A stretch of DNA of 64,000 bases from positions 1 through 64,000 of the forward strand of contig JADFUC010002208.1 of the NCBI GenBank assembly GCA_019722365.1. The letters are read 5' to 3'. The stretch's first letter is position 1. Each line of letters opens with the position of its first letter. The notes below the pieces were generated by a model, which did no database searches, was not told the origin of the DNA, and was given only the letters and a program-made list of their open reading frames with translations. Shown piece after piece: positions 1 through 11,799 of the stretch. Source of the stretch: Lithospermum erythrorhizon. Lineage: Eukaryota; Streptophyta; Magnoliopsida; Boraginales; Boraginaceae. The position numbers and the translations under genes are program-made.

Positions 1-1083
1 ATGTTGTACTTCGTTCAGTGCATGTTCACTCGGCCCGGCATACTTCGACCCGCCCACGATTCCCACGATAACCGCCTCGACGGTAGATTGGTCTTTGAAG
101 TAATAACACCTTCTCTGGCTGAGGCAAATCCTTCGCTTGAGATCACAGTTCTTGGCATCGATAACATATGACATACTACCGACAATCTCTTTGTGCCAAA
201 TCGACTACAATGGCAACATTTGATATTTCCTACGAACGGAGACCATTTTGGACCCTTGGATCTCGCGGCTTCCGCGTGCGAAGGGTGGTGTTGGAATAGC
301 ACAGAGGCTGAACCTTGATACGCTTCGGGGCGACAATTTGGTCGTCTCTAAGAGCTGGTAGGCCTACCGGGCCCGAAGTCTCAGTCGATCCGGCTGCCTC
401 CCCCAGCTCACTAACTCCATTTCCATACTTGAGGCTGCGTTCCTCGCGACATAGGCGGGTAAAACCATCGGTGAGATCGGTGGCGTGCACTCCCATCGAC
501 CCGTCCCTGAACACGGTGATCCTCTTCGCCTACCGGATAAACATCGGAAGTAGTGACACGTATCAACTGACATCTCTGCATTACTCCTCCCGCCGACCTG
601 AACCTGCGTCGGTGAAATCAACTCTCTCCAAAGCCGCCATGTGGGTCTACAAACATCAATTCTCCCGGAAGAGCTGACAAATCGCTCGAGCATGCATCTC
701 CTATGAGTCGAAGGCCTTTTCGGGTTCCAGTACAGTCACGGGCACTCGTGGAATTTCATAAGTAACAAACTTCACTCTCATCTGATCAAAATCCCATTGA
801 CTCAAGATGGAATTCTAAAATATCGGATGAACTGTTAGCACGCTCTGGCGAACCCAGGATCTCTTTTAGAAACGTTCAAACAACTTGCAGGTCGACCTCT
901 TAGCGCTTTCGATCGCGCAGGCGACACACTCTCTCCCTCTTGAGGTCTACCGTCCCTCCTCGACATGCTCGAGAAGAATACACCTCGGATACTGTTGGTC
1001 AGCAGCCATAAATCGGCGGCTATACCACCGGCTGGGCCTCCTGCAGGCTGCCCACGCTTTTCTCGCTCTACCCGCTGCGTCAC
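1..1083 (-). pseudogene. Ty3/gypsy gag remnant (family K element), cut by window edge
   Basis: Minus-strand reading gives a broken Gag-like protein that would encapsidate element RNA. The N-terminal part (about 1083-835) is rich in Gly, Pro and Arg, as in many plant Ty3 Gags. A central block near 500-420 reads DGFTRLCREE, resembling the conserved EFTRL stretch of plant Ty3 Gag. Near 175-100 the Cys-rich text CYRCQEL followed by AKD and PQPEK looks like a CCHC zinc knuckle whose His and last Cys are lost. At least three frames are needed to follow it, so it is a pseudogene. Protease and RT would lie left of the window. The primer-binding site and LTR to the right fit a minus-strand element. 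Gag assignment is inference from short motifs; the superfamily is moderately sure. Confidence 0.5.
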
Positions 1084-1495
1084 TGCGGGTGCGGCATCAC
1101 CGGCCAGCGGCGAAAGAAAAAGACTCGGAGATTTTTTTCAACAAAAAGACACACACTCACAACTGACTCAAGGGAAAACAAAAAGTCGACCGCAGCGACC
1201 ACGGATACCAGTAATGCGAAACCTGAATCTAATACCAAAGCGTAAAGACCGCTTGGTCGGCCGCCACGAGAGTGGAGATTCAATTATAATCGAACACCCA
1301 GTCGCACGTACGACCCAGACGACTGGGTTTATTACTACTACGTTTTATCAAAAATTTGATTACCATTAAAATTCTCAAAAGCGGGTTTAAGATTCTGATC
1401 AGCCGGGGTGATAACTTGACCCGACACCATCTATATATATCTGACGTATCGAAATAAGCGATAATGCCGGCAAGGCTACAACTGAGAGTAAATGC

Positions 1496-1509
1496 GCATC
1501 TGATACAAA
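1496..1509 (-). other. Candidate tRNA primer-binding site of the family K element
   Basis: The plus strand reads GCATCTGATACAAA. Its complement is close to TGGTATCAGAGC, the usual tRNA-Met primer site of plant LTR retrotransposons. It lies between the gag remnant on its left and the LTR on its right, which is the order expected for a minus-strand element. Two or three positions are mismatched. Confidence 0.4.
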
Positions 1510-1792
1510 ATAATTGCGGCGAGGCTAAAGAAGTTTGAAAATGAAATACAACAATCAAAAAAGCTTGATTGTAATGGCGTCAAAATGAGATTGTGAGGAT
1601 CCTCAACCACCCGATGCTCACGCCACTGGAACAAAAACTCTCAACTGACCTCTGGCTCGAGCTAGTCGCCTGTCGACTGGCACAAATGAGATGCCGCCAT
1701 GGCAGCGAAGCTTAGTGAAAACTTAACACAGGGGGTGAACTTAAACCATACGGAACGAGACAATCAAATATTATAATAGTCAAATATGAATA

Positions 1793-1796
<4 letters not shown>

Positions 1797-1828
<32 letters not shown>
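1797..1828. repeat. (AT)16 microsatellite
   Basis: Sixteen perfect AT units. Copy 2 of family K has an (AT)n run in the equivalent place, 34542-34593, so the run is a feature of the repeat family rather than a random local expansion. Confidence 0.95.
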
Positions 1829-1831
<3 letters not shown>

Positions 1832-2049
1832 GAATACCTAATAAAGATTAAATCTGATAAGATTCCAAGAAGGTCTCAATAACGTGTTAAGATATAATAG
1901 AAAGTCTCAATAAGGTACCTGATCATCGAGGAATGAAATCATAGAGACTCGGCAAACAACTCTAGTCATGAAACATCCCAGCATCTTTATCCCAACCTCA
2001 ATGGCATATGCTCGATCGTCTACTGGACCAATGGCTAATAAACACCGTT

Positions 2050-2247
2050 CTTATACCCAGTATAAACTGACACTTATACGTGGTATAAAGGCCACGCCGA
2101 CAATGCACACAGCAGTGATCATAAAGACTCATACGCTCTTATACCGAAGTATAAGACCAACCGCACTGCTCGTAGTATAAGGCCACGCCCGACAATGCAC
2201 ACGTCAAAGTGATCAAAAAGGTCATACTCTTATAAAACAGTATAAGG
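2050..2247. repeat. Palindrome array, CTTATAC-n-GTATAAG type (copy 1)
   Basis: Five small hairpin-forming units can be read, each CTTATA(C) followed by 3-6 bases and GTATAA(G). One has lost its left arm. Longer spacers of about 50 bp contain GGCCACGCC(C)GACAATGCACAC twice. The same array, longer and more regular, is in copy 2 at 34878-35091. Confidence 0.85.
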
Positions 2248-2446
2248 CCCGATAAGCGTCATGTCTACAAAGGAAGAGGAAATTAAAACTGACTTAAATC
2301 ATCCCTGACTATAGGGTCGTATCACGATACTCTTGAAGTGGCACTCAAAGTCGTAACTCGAGCCCAGCGGCTCTCGACTAACCAATTGCTACACTCCCAA
2401 CAATGGCAAAGCACACAGCTGGCTCTAATCACTAAAATAATCACTA

Positions 2447-2543
2447 CGCCCGACAAGGAGCCCGCGAGCCGCATAAGTGCCCGACGAGTCCGCGAGCAGT
2501 GCCGACAAGGCCGCGAGGAAATCAGAAATGCCGACAAGGCCAC
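2447..2543. repeat. Degenerate TGCCGACAAGGCC repeat block
   Basis: Four units of (G/T)GCCCGACAAGG or TGCCGACAAGGCC, each followed by CGCGAG or CACAGAAC. This GC-rich block follows the palindrome array, and copy 2 keeps the same order (about 35288-35460). Confidence 0.75.
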
Positions 2544-2651
2544 AGAACACAAGAACATAAGTTGGGAGTTGAAACTCTTACCTCGAAGCCAGTCTTTGCA
2601 TACAGAAATACAATCGCATAATCCTTAACATGGCTCGCTTTCTAAATGAAT

Positions 2652-2757
2652 CACACATAATCATACAACAATTACGTATATACCATTCTCTCCCGTAATC
2701 ATACCACAATGACAGCGCATACCGTTTCTCGCATAATCATACCACGATGACATGTTC
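2652..2757. repeat. CGCATAATCATACC repeat block
   Basis: Three units of about 40 bp built from CATAATCATACCAC, a GATGACA-like piece and TATACCGTTTCTC. Copy 2 carries the same words at about 35567-35650. Confidence 0.7.
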
Positions 2758-3799
2758 ACACGATTTAAAATGAAATGCGTAAAGTAGCACCCATGGGAGA
2801 TAAGTACTCACCTCTGCTAGCTACCACAAAAACCTTCGCGAAACACAATCACGATGCTTCCACGATCAACGCCTAACAAAACACCCAGAAAGTATAATCA
2901 AAACCTACTACTATACTTGCGTTCTAGCAGATACCACTGACCAACTTAGTGGAGCGATTTTGCCAGTCTAAAATGACGGATAAAACAACGAAATAATAAC
3001 CAGCGTCGGACCTGACCAATCGGTTCCCGTTAGAAATTGCACGCGCCTCCTACTTTAACATTTCATATCAACCTATGGGTCACTGCATTCTATTTAACCC
3101 TCGAAGGTCCATAATTAACAACATATACTCCAAAATATCAATTACAACTTCGACTTACAAATGCGCTTTTCGACTGACAGCACAATCAATTTTAAATCAC
3201 AATTCTAACTTCCTTACAATAGCACAATGGGTCCCAAATTAACTACACATTTCGTCTTATAAAAAAATCAATAATAAAAGTCAACTTAACCTAGAAAGTC
3301 AAACTTACATGCAACATCCTCGAGCAACCTCACAAATCATGAATTACTACATATCACAATGGCCCATAACAATCTTGAAACATCATAAAAATTTGGTTCA
3401 TACTTAGTCAACAAGTCAAACATTAAAATCAACTAAAACTACATACCTCAAATTTGTAGGAAAAGATGATGGGAAGAGCAATAATCCAACTTGGGGGAAT
3501 CTTAACTTATAGCAACAAAGTGATGAAATGGAAAGAAAAAAAGTTTGTGTTTGGTGCTCGATAGAGTCTCGGCGAAGCTCTTAGGGAAGGAGGGAAAGAT
3601 TTTCTATTTTTGTGTGTGTGATAATCTGGATGAGAGAGGGAGTAGCTAAGCAACTCTTTAAGTCTTGGAGATTACACGAGGAGTTGTATCGATTCAAATG
3701 TGAATCGAGTGCTCCAAACGACTTAACGATAGAACTTAACTTCGAATTATTCACAGCTCTACTACTAAATTATAAAATGTAATTCAGCTCAAATAATTT

Positions 3800-6250
3800 A
3801 ACACAATTTAATATTTATTATAAAATTAACTTGAGCAAGGTTATTATAACCTGAGTGTATGACCGGTAAATTGATAAGTTGCACAATTTAAAATTAAAGC
3901 TTGATACTTTGCTTAAAATTTTGTGGTGAGGATTAATATTATTTGATGATATTATTTAACATGTTATAACCACGTATAAAGTAATACACATAAGCGCTTT
4001 GAAAAATCAAATGAATAATAACACATGACCGGGAGATATATGATATGACCTAAAATAAAACTAGACCTATTACGACAACACCTGGTATAATACATAAGGC
4101 CTATTTAAACATTTTGAAAAATGCGATCTTTGTATTCTTCAACTTTTGGAAACTTTTCAGAGTTCCTTTAAATGTGGGTCTGGTGAAGCGCTTAAATGTG
4201 ACTCAGCGGCGTTACATTTATTTCTTAACTGACTAAGATAGCACATAGGCTTGTGGGTAAAAATAAAATAAATGAATACGACTCTTCGATGCGTTTATAA
4301 CGAATAAGCGGTTTTCAGGCCATTATTTAAATAAATAAAACTAGATTAAATATATTATATCCCTTTCAGTTTCCCGTTTCATTATATATATATATAAAAG
4401 TAATTAGCATAGCATGGATTTAATGAATATACATTAAAGGAAAGGAAATATAATCAACATTAAATTAAATATCCATGCAAAATATATTAATGAGTAATTA
4501 ACTCATATATTTATATGTGCTATAATAATTATTACAATGAATTAATATATATATACCATATATAAGGACTAAATACTTGCTAAGTAATTATATATATATA
4601 TTTAATTTATGATAATGTTACCATGATTATCCTTTTATTTTAAAATATTTGTAGAATGAGTATTGAAAGGGATAATTGAGATTTAAAATATATTATTACA
4701 AAATAATAATTACAATTATCTAATAAAAAATTGTAATAATCCATTAAAACCGAAATTAAAAAAGAATTAACATAATTTAAAACTTTAAAACTGGGATTTT
4801 ATTGGATTTAGGATTTTAACAAAACTTCGGCAACTAAAGACAACAAGCGGGCCTCGACTCAAACGTGCCGGCTGGCGGGCGTCCGACGCGTCCTTGGGCG
4901 GCCGGTTTGAGGTCGCGGGCGCGCATGCGCGCCCCGCGCGAGGAAGCGTGTATTATATTGACATTTCTAGTTTTTTACGTTTGAATTCAACTTTTTAAAA
5001 TCGTTTTTGAAGGCTTTAAACATATTCAAAAATTACATAAATGTCTGATAAACTTAACTTCACAATTTTCTTGAAGCAGACACCACTTTGAAATTTTGTA
5101 AAAATATTTTTTTCAATAATTAATTGTTCAATTCCGGAGGGTAAATAAAAATTGTTTTGCAATACTTAAACAATCTTTCCAATAAAATTTTATGGGTACT
5201 GTATTATATCATAAATAGTATAGAAAAAATTCGTGAAGATTTTTAACAAAGCTTAAGCCCTTAAAACACATTAAAACTTTTAGATCTACAATCAAAATAT
5301 TTTTTTTAAAAATCCTTTCAATTCATGAAACATAAATCTAATGTCAAAACATCAAAACTACAGTTATGATGAACTTGAAAAATGTATAACATATATATTA
5401 AAACATGGATTAATTTTCATAACATATACTCATGACATAAATATATAAACATGAAAATTAACATAAATTAATGATAAACATAAATATATAAACTCTTGGG
5501 AAATTTGCATTTGAAGGAATTCTACGGCTAAACTTGTTTAAAACTTAAACAAAAGGATATCGGGATCATTTAAATTGCATAAAATCAAGAACTACAAAAT
5601 ATATATTGCACATATTAAATGGGAACTTACGATTACCTTGGAAGAATTAATGACCAGCTGACCTTTCATGAGCCTCTTTGGCGCAATATGCTTTTGGAAA
5701 GTATCACTGAAATGGCAACCCTCTAGCTCGACCCGTTAAGCTATTGAGCCGACTTGATTAATAATTAAATAGTTAAGGTACTATCAATTATCAGAGTAAA
5801 TGTGTAAAGGATGTTCTATTTAATTAACTTCGTTAAATTAATTAAAACACTAACAAGTCAACTAATGGCAAATGACGAATTTTAAGTTATCGCAAATTCA
5901 ATTGGCTTAACTACTTATTTAATAAGGTTTATCCAGTCATTTTATATTGCTAATATAAAATTCCCAATTGAAATCTTCAATTCTCGATTTTGCTTATTTT
6001 CATACATGAAATATAACTTTCAGCATCATTATCGTGTGACCTTAGGCTCAAACTAATGGCAGTCATATAATATTATTATAATAGACCATTAATATTATTA
6101 TAATGGTTATGCATGGGATTGTCCTAGTAATTACAATTACCATGGTTGAACTTTCCATTTTATGTAATCACATTCACTAAACAATCAATGAATTGTTACA
6201 ACAATTGTGGCGGCCGGGCATAATAAATAAAACCAATAACTATTGGTCAG
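3800..6250 (-). mobile_element. Family L LTR element, copy L1 (minus), non-coding interior
   Basis: The right end (about 5640-6245) matches the family L LTR: it has the GCGGC..GGGCATAATAAA words also found at 15858-15875 and 46715-46732, and the text around GACCCGTTAAGCTA and CACTAACAAGTCAAC matches copy L4 (58019-58898) read in reverse. To its left is a long AT-rich interior with no coding sequence. It matches the interior of L4, including TTTACCCACAAGCCT (reverse, near 4245-4260; forward, near 60196-60210). The extreme LTR start (TGTTGG on the minus strand) is missing at 6245-6255, where gypsy protease sequence begins. It is truncated or was the target of later rearrangement. Confidence 0.6.
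4840..4945. other. GC-rich island inside the AT-rich family L interior
   Basis: A sharp patch dominated by CGCGCG, GGCGGGCG and GCGCGCATGCGCGC words, in sequence that is otherwise strongly AT. Equivalent islands sit in the interiors of copies L5 (about 42035-42150) and L4 (about 59515-59660). It lacks a recognisable reading frame. Confidence 0.7.
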
Positions 6251-6299
6251 CGGGCCAAGGTGAGCAGAGAAACACTAAGGCCTTGAAGGCGGAGCACAG

Positions 6300-6700
6300 T
6301 GAGATCTCATAACTGTGGCGGCGAGGAAGCTTTGAAATTAGGCATCAAATACAACAAGGAGTCGGGAGGATCGCGGTTAACTTTTTAAATACCGGCTATC
6401 CTTGGAGTTGCTTTCGTGATGCCGATTGATTGGCCGAAATGGGTAGTCACCATTGATCTTGATAGTGCGTATGGATGATTATGGCATGGTGTTGGGAATG
6501 GAGTTGTTGGACGAAGATCCGACCTCTATCGTTCGAAAGGCCCGCGTGTGTGCATCGCTGATGCTTCGTCCCATGTAGAGGTCCCTTGGAAAAGCCAGAC
6601 GGGCGCTAGAATTTTATCTACTAGCACAACCTACGGTCTGAAGAAGTGGGAACCCGACATTCTTGGCGACCTTACAAGAAGAAAGTCTTCACGAGACAAG
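6300..6700 (+). pseudogene. Ty3 aspartic protease and linker remnant
   Basis: The retropepsin would cut the polyprotein. Visible pieces in order: EALKLGIKYNKESGG (about 6317-6361), typical of the sequence just after the catalytic Asp loop; MDDYGMVLGMELLDE (about 6470-6514), the conserved second half of plant Ty3 proteases; then NPTFLATLQEESLHETS (about 6650-6700), the linker to RT. The catalytic D-T/S-G motif itself is not present, probably lost at the left truncation. Pieces fall in different frames. It continues directly into the RT remnant. Confidence 0.75.
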
Positions 6701-8000
6701 CTAGATAAAGAGGTCAGTGTGTGTTAGAAGCATTGATGACGTGAAATCTTTGCCGGAGTACCAAAAGTTGCCTCGGGGCGTGAAGTGGATCACGAAGATA
6801 GAGGCAGTCCGGGGAGCAGACCGCCCGCCATAAGAGTCCTTATTGGATGGCGCGCCCCAGTGGAGGAACTGGGATACATTTGAAGGAGTGACTGGATGTT
6901 GGATTAAGCCAAGACCACCGTTAAAGTTACTTTGATATTTGATTTCCCAGGCTGTAAACATAGTTTAAGGATGCGGATAGACTGGCGACACTAAATAAGG
7001 TAGCGGTGAAGAAAAATGAACTGCGCCGTTGGCTGGCCGATGCTCTTAAGGCCGACACGATGTGATGGTTCCGAAGCTGGGTGAGATCGAGGGGTATTGG
7101 CAAGTCCATAGCCGAAGGGAGACTGACCCTAGACTGACATGGCGAGAGGTGCAAGATTGGATTTGAAGTTTATGCCGCTTTGGACTTACCAATGGCGCTT
7201 TTACCACATTACATGCAAAAGATCTTTGCTTCTTCCATTGGGCCGAGTTAAGTAATGAGCAGTGTACACAGACGGCATAGTGGGGCCTTTCAGATGTTGA
7301 AGTACTTGACCAACAAACTCTATCTTGAAGGCGAGGGTGCTTACTCCCAACAGGATGTGTTCTTGGGTCGTAAGGTAGCCCAGAAGAAGGGAAGAGATCG
7401 TATGCACGAGGCGAGGTGCGTTGCCATTCTTGGGAATGGGAGGAACCCTAAGAGCGTGTCGAAGTTGAAATTTGGTTCTTGCGGCCTTATGTAAACTACT
7501 ATAAGAGATTCATCTTGGGGTATTCAACTAGATCAGCGCCTTGGACATAGTTACTAAAGAAAAGGTAGTTTGGGAGTGGGTGACATAATCGAGTGCGATG
7601 ACCTGAAGAAGGCGGTCATGGAGGAACCAGTTCTGAAGCTACCCGATTACTGAAGCCATTTGAGGTGCAAGCAGCATAACTTTTGCTACTCGGAGGGAGT
7701 ACTAATGCAATAGATCACCATGTGGCCTATGAAAGTCGGGCGAATGGCGGAAATGCAGTGCTGATAAGGAGACTGACAACCATCATCGGCTGTCTTTCGG
7801 TATGGAGGCACTACTTTCTTGGGAGTCGGTTCATGATAAAACAGAGCAATGTGCCAACAATTACTTCAAAACTAAGAAGAATTTAAGTCCCAACAAGCTC
7901 GTTAGCGAACTTTTTGATTCGACTACTTCATGGAGTACAAATCGGAGCAACCAAATGAATTGACTCTTGCAGTGACATAAACACTGACGAATCAATGAAG
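6701..8000 (+). pseudogene. Ty3 reverse transcriptase and RNase H remnant
   Basis: This would copy element RNA into DNA. Pieces in order: KLPRGVKWITKIE (linker to RT, about 6759-6797); a degraded MAPPELEELRKQL-type segment near 6847; LNKVAVKK-type finger text near 6993-7020; YWQV..IAEG near 7095-7125; the MPFGLTNAP region near 7172-7215; FQMLKYLTNKLYLEGE then FLGRKVAQKKGRDRMHEA (7288-7412), the connection after the palm; VNYYKRFI-like text near 7490-7515; EEPVLKLPDY (7622-7652); then the RNase H domain with VAYESR and a WRHYFLGSRFM block near 7800-7840. I cannot find the YxDD catalytic box between the FGLTN and EEHV-like parts, where a short deletion seems to have removed it. Stops and frameshifts are frequent. 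Confidence 0.8.
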
Positions 8001-9390
8001 GGTTAATCATGATCAAACTTGATGGAGATGGATAAGGGAGGGGGAAAACACGAAGTTACGGATCCTAGAAGATGGGCCCATTTGTAGGGGTGTGTATGTT
8101 CCCAAGCGGGACAATCTCGCCAAAAAGGGGAAGTCTTGGAAGATTGCCAAACTAAAATGGACTGGGGCATCCAGGTATTAAATGCAGACGGTGTGGAGCA
8201 GGTGCTGTGTGGCCGAACCCTAGAGCGATGTTGAAGCTTATGTGAGGACATGTCTTGGCCATGCAGCAAGACAATGTGGGCTTGATCTAAACCAGCCAAG
8301 GTGCTGAACCTTTGCATTCGGAAGCATGTACATGGGGAGATCATATCTATAAATTTCATCTCAGCTTTTCCCGTATCGAGAAGGATAATCAGTTTCTCTC
8401 GAGTGGTAGGCATTGTCAAGTATGGGCATTTATCCAACCCCGAGGGTACGGCCGAGGGAAGGCTGCCTTGATTTGCTCTTTAAACCGCCAAGCAAGTATG
8501 GGGACTTCCTCCATGAAACTATCATTGTTGATTTGGAGACTTCCGTACTTTACCGGCTTAAATTTGAAGGAATTGTTCAAACTATTGGGGTCCGATATGC
8601 TTCAGGTTTCCATCGAGAGACGATAGCGGAACCCACGGAAAGTGTGAATCGACTTTCTGGAATCTCTTAAGGCACGCTGTTAGTACCAAGTGACCTTAAG
8701 ATTGGGCAAAGTTGCTTAATGCTTGGCTCGATTCTCATCTGACTGCGGCCCAGTGCAGTTAACTAATGGGAGTCATTTCGGGCTAATGTAGATTAAACTA
8801 AACTAACCCATGCAGGAACTAGCTAAGGATACAAGAGGTGCCCGCTTTAAATACAGCTTATCGAGGTGGACAAAGAGAGATGGACATGACTTTAGATGTC
8901 TTTACTTCACAGGCAGCCAAAGGAATGCGAAATAGGCCGATGAGAAGGCAGCGACCACGGGGAGTTCATGAAGCCAGAAACTGAGGTGATGGTAAAAGAA
9001 GTTGATCTGGAAGGTTCCACAAAGGAAGCGACATGGAGATAAAGATACTAGGTGGTTCAAGTGGGGACTGGAGTACTGGCTCGACTTTAACAGCGCGCTC
9101 GAGATCCATCAGGTATTATGAAGTGACTTTTATGAGCAGTACCACATCGGAGAAAGACCCTGATGAATCTCGTAGCGCTCAAGTGATATTCATGGTCTGG
9201 CATGAAATGGAATGAGATCCTAGCGATCCTGGCGGAGATTTTTGCCAACTAGATGGAGTACTATGTTCGATGGAGGGAATGCTTTCGATGAGTGATGCCA
9301 GCCCGGGGAGGCATTAGTGGGACTTGGCAATTTCGTGACAAGATCGAGGCGTACCGGTCTGAGGCTTGGCAGGGGGCGTCAAGAGCTTAA
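8001..9390 (+). pseudogene. Ty3 integrase and chromodomain-like C terminus remnant
   Basis: The integrase would insert element DNA, and the C-terminal tail of chromoviruses guides targeting. Pieces in order: a YVPKWG-like stretch near 8095; GHPGI near 8166; MLKLM..GHVLAMQQDN near 8230-8275, matching the zinc-finger half with CxxCQQ (Cys lost); SKY..FIPTPR-like text near 8415-8445; LKELFKLLGSDML (8558-8597), after the second catalytic Asp; FHxETIAEPTESVNRL near 8609-8655, the remains of the HPQTDGQTERVN motif; ADEK near 8937; and WQFRDKIEAYRSE (9326-9364), the tail usual after plant chromodomains. The catalytic D,D,E set is not complete. Confidence 0.75.
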
Positions 9391-9838
9391 GTGGGGGAGG
9401 ATGTCATGAATGGTGTTACAGGCAGCTCGAATCTTAAGGAATGCGAGAATGTCGGAAGGGATGCGACCCTGGGCCCAGTTTTGGGACGTTTCAGGCTTCC
9501 CTGAGGCCTGCTATAGAGGCATTCTAGAAGCGATAGAGTGGGGGGGAGATTGTATGAACTTTCTGAGGAAACTTTAAACGCCGTTCCTTAGCTGAGCACT
9601 CAGAACCCTTCAGGGAGACCCACTGAAAAATAGGAAGGCAACTCGACTTCATCTAGAAGCATCAAAAGCTCTGAATGCTCTCTTGTAAAGCTACTCCTTG
9701 TATAATACAAAGAAAGTTCTCTATGCTTTGCAATATAACTCTCTAAGAATTTTTCTAGTTGCTTTTGCCTTTCGGTCCTTAATATTCTATAAAGTTGAAG
9801 ATAGATTTATTAAATCTGGAAACTAAGTGGCACAAACA
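9391..9838 (+). mobile_element. Polypurine tract and 3' LTR of the Ty3 element
   Basis: GTGGGGGAGGA (9391-9401) is a polypurine tract directly followed by TGTCATGAATGG, a typical LTR start at 9402. The LTR probably ends at CACAAACA near 9838. AATACAAAGAAAG with CTTGTAAAGCTACTCC near 9685-9715 looks like the R/U5 region. No 5' LTR is left to compare it with. Confidence 0.65.
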
Positions 9839-10550
9839 GGAAAGGAGTCATCTGACATCTTTGCTTTCGAATAATAAAGGTGGACCCAAAAGCGAGGTAG
9901 AAGACTGCAGGCTCATCCAAGTTTTAACTTTTTAGACCTAAAGGCTACATGAACTGGACTTAACTCAATTTGGGCTTCTTCCAATCTGAACATGGGCTGA
10001 CTTGCAGGAGGCTAAACCAATTCAATAAAAGTTAATTGCTTCCATTAAATTCCTTTCATTATCTTGCACGATAGCCTACAAGCTTAATTAGATAGATTTT
10101 TTTTTATATCAGGTAAATCAATATAGTATAAAATATAGTCATTTAAACCTTGAGAAAATACTACTAATATACACTTATCGCATCCCGTATTTAAGCTTTG
10201 TTTTGTCCTCGAAGCAATTTAAAAATAGTTAATAAGAACAAGTCGATCGTCAATGAATGTCATGTGCCAGAGCAAAATCTCTAACTGGCAGCCAATATAA
10301 CATATATCATAATGCACTCAAACATGAGTGAAAATGTTTTCAAATTTAGCAAAACACACAACATCGTCAATGATAACAATTGTGACTGGACTCTCGTTCA
10401 AAGTGGCTAGTGTTTATGCTCGGACTCTGAATCATAAATATTTCTACGGGAGGCTTGATTATACATCTATCATTTCACATAAACAATCATTACAAGATAA
10501 TTCGAAGATCTTTATTAATATTCATTGAAAGAATGTTCAAATATTACTTT
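9839..10550. other. AT-rich spacer without recognised gene
   Basis: No conserved protein motif in any frame. The 66-codon frame at 10328-10528 has no recognisable content. It separates the Ty3 element from the copia element. Confidence 0.5.
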
Positions 10551-10554
10551 CAGC

Positions 10555-10753
10555 AGTTAGATATTATGTATAATAACATGACTATACTAATTAGAATATG
10601 GTATATTAGGAAGGTGCTAGATTAATGGCCTAAATTACAGAGACCTTTTGTGTATATATTCAGCCTCTCATTGTACTTGATCAAAATCTCAATCCTTCAA
10701 TAAGAAATAATTCATATACTCTATATTTCTTACACATAGGTATCTACAAGCCA
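10555..10753 (+). mobile_element. 5' LTR and primer-binding site of the copia element
   Basis: The LTR start is TGTTAGATATTATGTATA-like at about 10555 (here CAGTTAGATAT). GTGTATATATTCAGCC (10661-10676) is the usual copia TATA/R region. The LTR ends near 10736. TAGGTATCTACAAGCCA (10737-10753) resembles the TGGTATCAGAGCCA primer site. The short repeat shared with 13193-13255 supports the LTR call. Confidence 0.65.
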
Positions 10754-10999
10754 CGATAATGATAGTAAGGTTGAATAACATTCAAAGAATGATTCTAATG
10801 AATACAAAACCTTCCCTATCACAGAAACCTCACACACTCATCTCTGAATGACAGACTACTGCTAATAACTCGTCATAGGTGAATGGAATAATTTTGCCCA
10901 AGTTGATCTCCATCAGTATTCATACGAGGAAAGGTCGCATTGGGTGCCTAACAGGTGTAGCAACCACCGGATCTAGATAATAAAATCCTGAGTGTTTTG

Positions 11000-11799
11000 A
11001 GATCAAGTCAAACTTAGAGATTTGGGTCAAAATGGGTTACTCGAACCTCATTGTGATGTCTGTGAATTGGCAAAACATACTCAAACCTCATTTAGTGCAC
11101 GGCCACATATGTTGCACGATCTCCATTTCTAAGCTTATTGTGTGTAAAGGGCCAATACCATTAGCAAGCCCAGCTTCTAATATGAGTTATATTGATTTAT
11201 TACTTTTATTGATGATCATATTCGAATGACTTGGGTGTATTTACTACAAAACAAATATGATACACCAAATACATTTAAAACATTTCATCAAATGATTTCA
11301 ACTCAATTCAAAGCAATTGTTAAGATTGTAAGAACTGACAATGACATTGAATACTTCAATGAAAGTTTAATGTCATATCTTACCTATCATGGAATAATTC
11401 ATCAAAGTTCATGTTCAAATACTCCTCAGCAAAATGGAGTGGTGGAACCACCACTTACTAGAAATTGCTAGAAGTTTGATGTTGACGATGAATTTTCCTA
11501 AATATTATTGGGAGATGCTATTCTTACAGCCTCATATTTGCTCAATAGGATGCCTTCAAAAAGTCTTAAACTTTCAGACTCCTCTTCAAGTATTAATGAA
11601 CTTTTATCCTAACACACATTTGTTTACAACGAATTTCCAAAATTGTATCTTTGACTATGTATCCTTTGTACATGTTCACAACCATCATATATCAAAACTT
11701 GATCCAAGAGCTACTAAATGCATTTTTCTGGAATATTCATCAACACAAAATGGCTATAAGTGTTATAATCCACATACAAAGAAGTTGTATGTTTTTATG
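11000..11799 (+). pseudogene. Ty1/copia integrase remnant
   Basis: Pieces in order: CDVCELAKHTQ near 11053-11085, the zinc-binding pre-integrase motif ending in CxxC; SARPHMLHD near 11095-11125; DDHIRMTWVYLLQNKYDT (11212-11262), just after the first catalytic Asp; IVRTDNDIEYFNE (11323-11362), the second catalytic Asp; and TPQQNGVVE (11421-11447), which holds the catalytic Glu. After a frame change come ARSLMLTMNFPKYYWEM and LDPRATKCIFLEYS, typical of the integrase C-terminal part. The first two catalytic positions and the Glu are readable, but stops and a frame shift at about 11450 disable it. Confidence 0.85.

Larger units (their letters stand above)
1510..3780 (-). mobile_element. Family K Ty3 LTR, copy 1 (minus orientation)
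   Basis: This is a non-coding stretch of about 2.3 kb beside a candidate primer site. A second copy in the same orientation lies at about 34440-36890. Both share the same order of parts: an (AT)n run, an array of CTTATAC/GTATAAG palindromes, repeats of TGCCGACAAGGCC, repeats of CGCATAATCATACC with ACATGTATACCGTTT, then a GTACTCACCTC motif (degraded in copy 2). On the minus strand that last motif is GAGGTGAGTAC, which resembles a splice donor. Reading it as an LTR is inference from position and repetition. The right edge is uncertain by a few hundred bases because I found no clear TG or target duplication. Confidence 0.5.
6251..9838 (+). mobile_element. Ty3/gypsy chromovirus-like element, 5'-truncated
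   Basis: Protease, RT, RNase H, integrase and a C-terminal chromodomain-like tail occur in the Ty3 order on the plus strand, followed by a polypurine tract and a 3' LTR. The 5' LTR and gag are absent; sequence left of about 6250 belongs to family L. Many frameshifts and stops break the polyprotein, so it is dead. Confidence 0.85.

Noticed and set aside
6750..6960. Initial reading as a chromodomain (VLIGW..WDTFEG)
   Set aside because: The frame and neighbours fit better with the protease-RT linker and the start of RT, directly before LNKVAVKK-type text. A chromodomain would lie after integrase, near 9100-9390.
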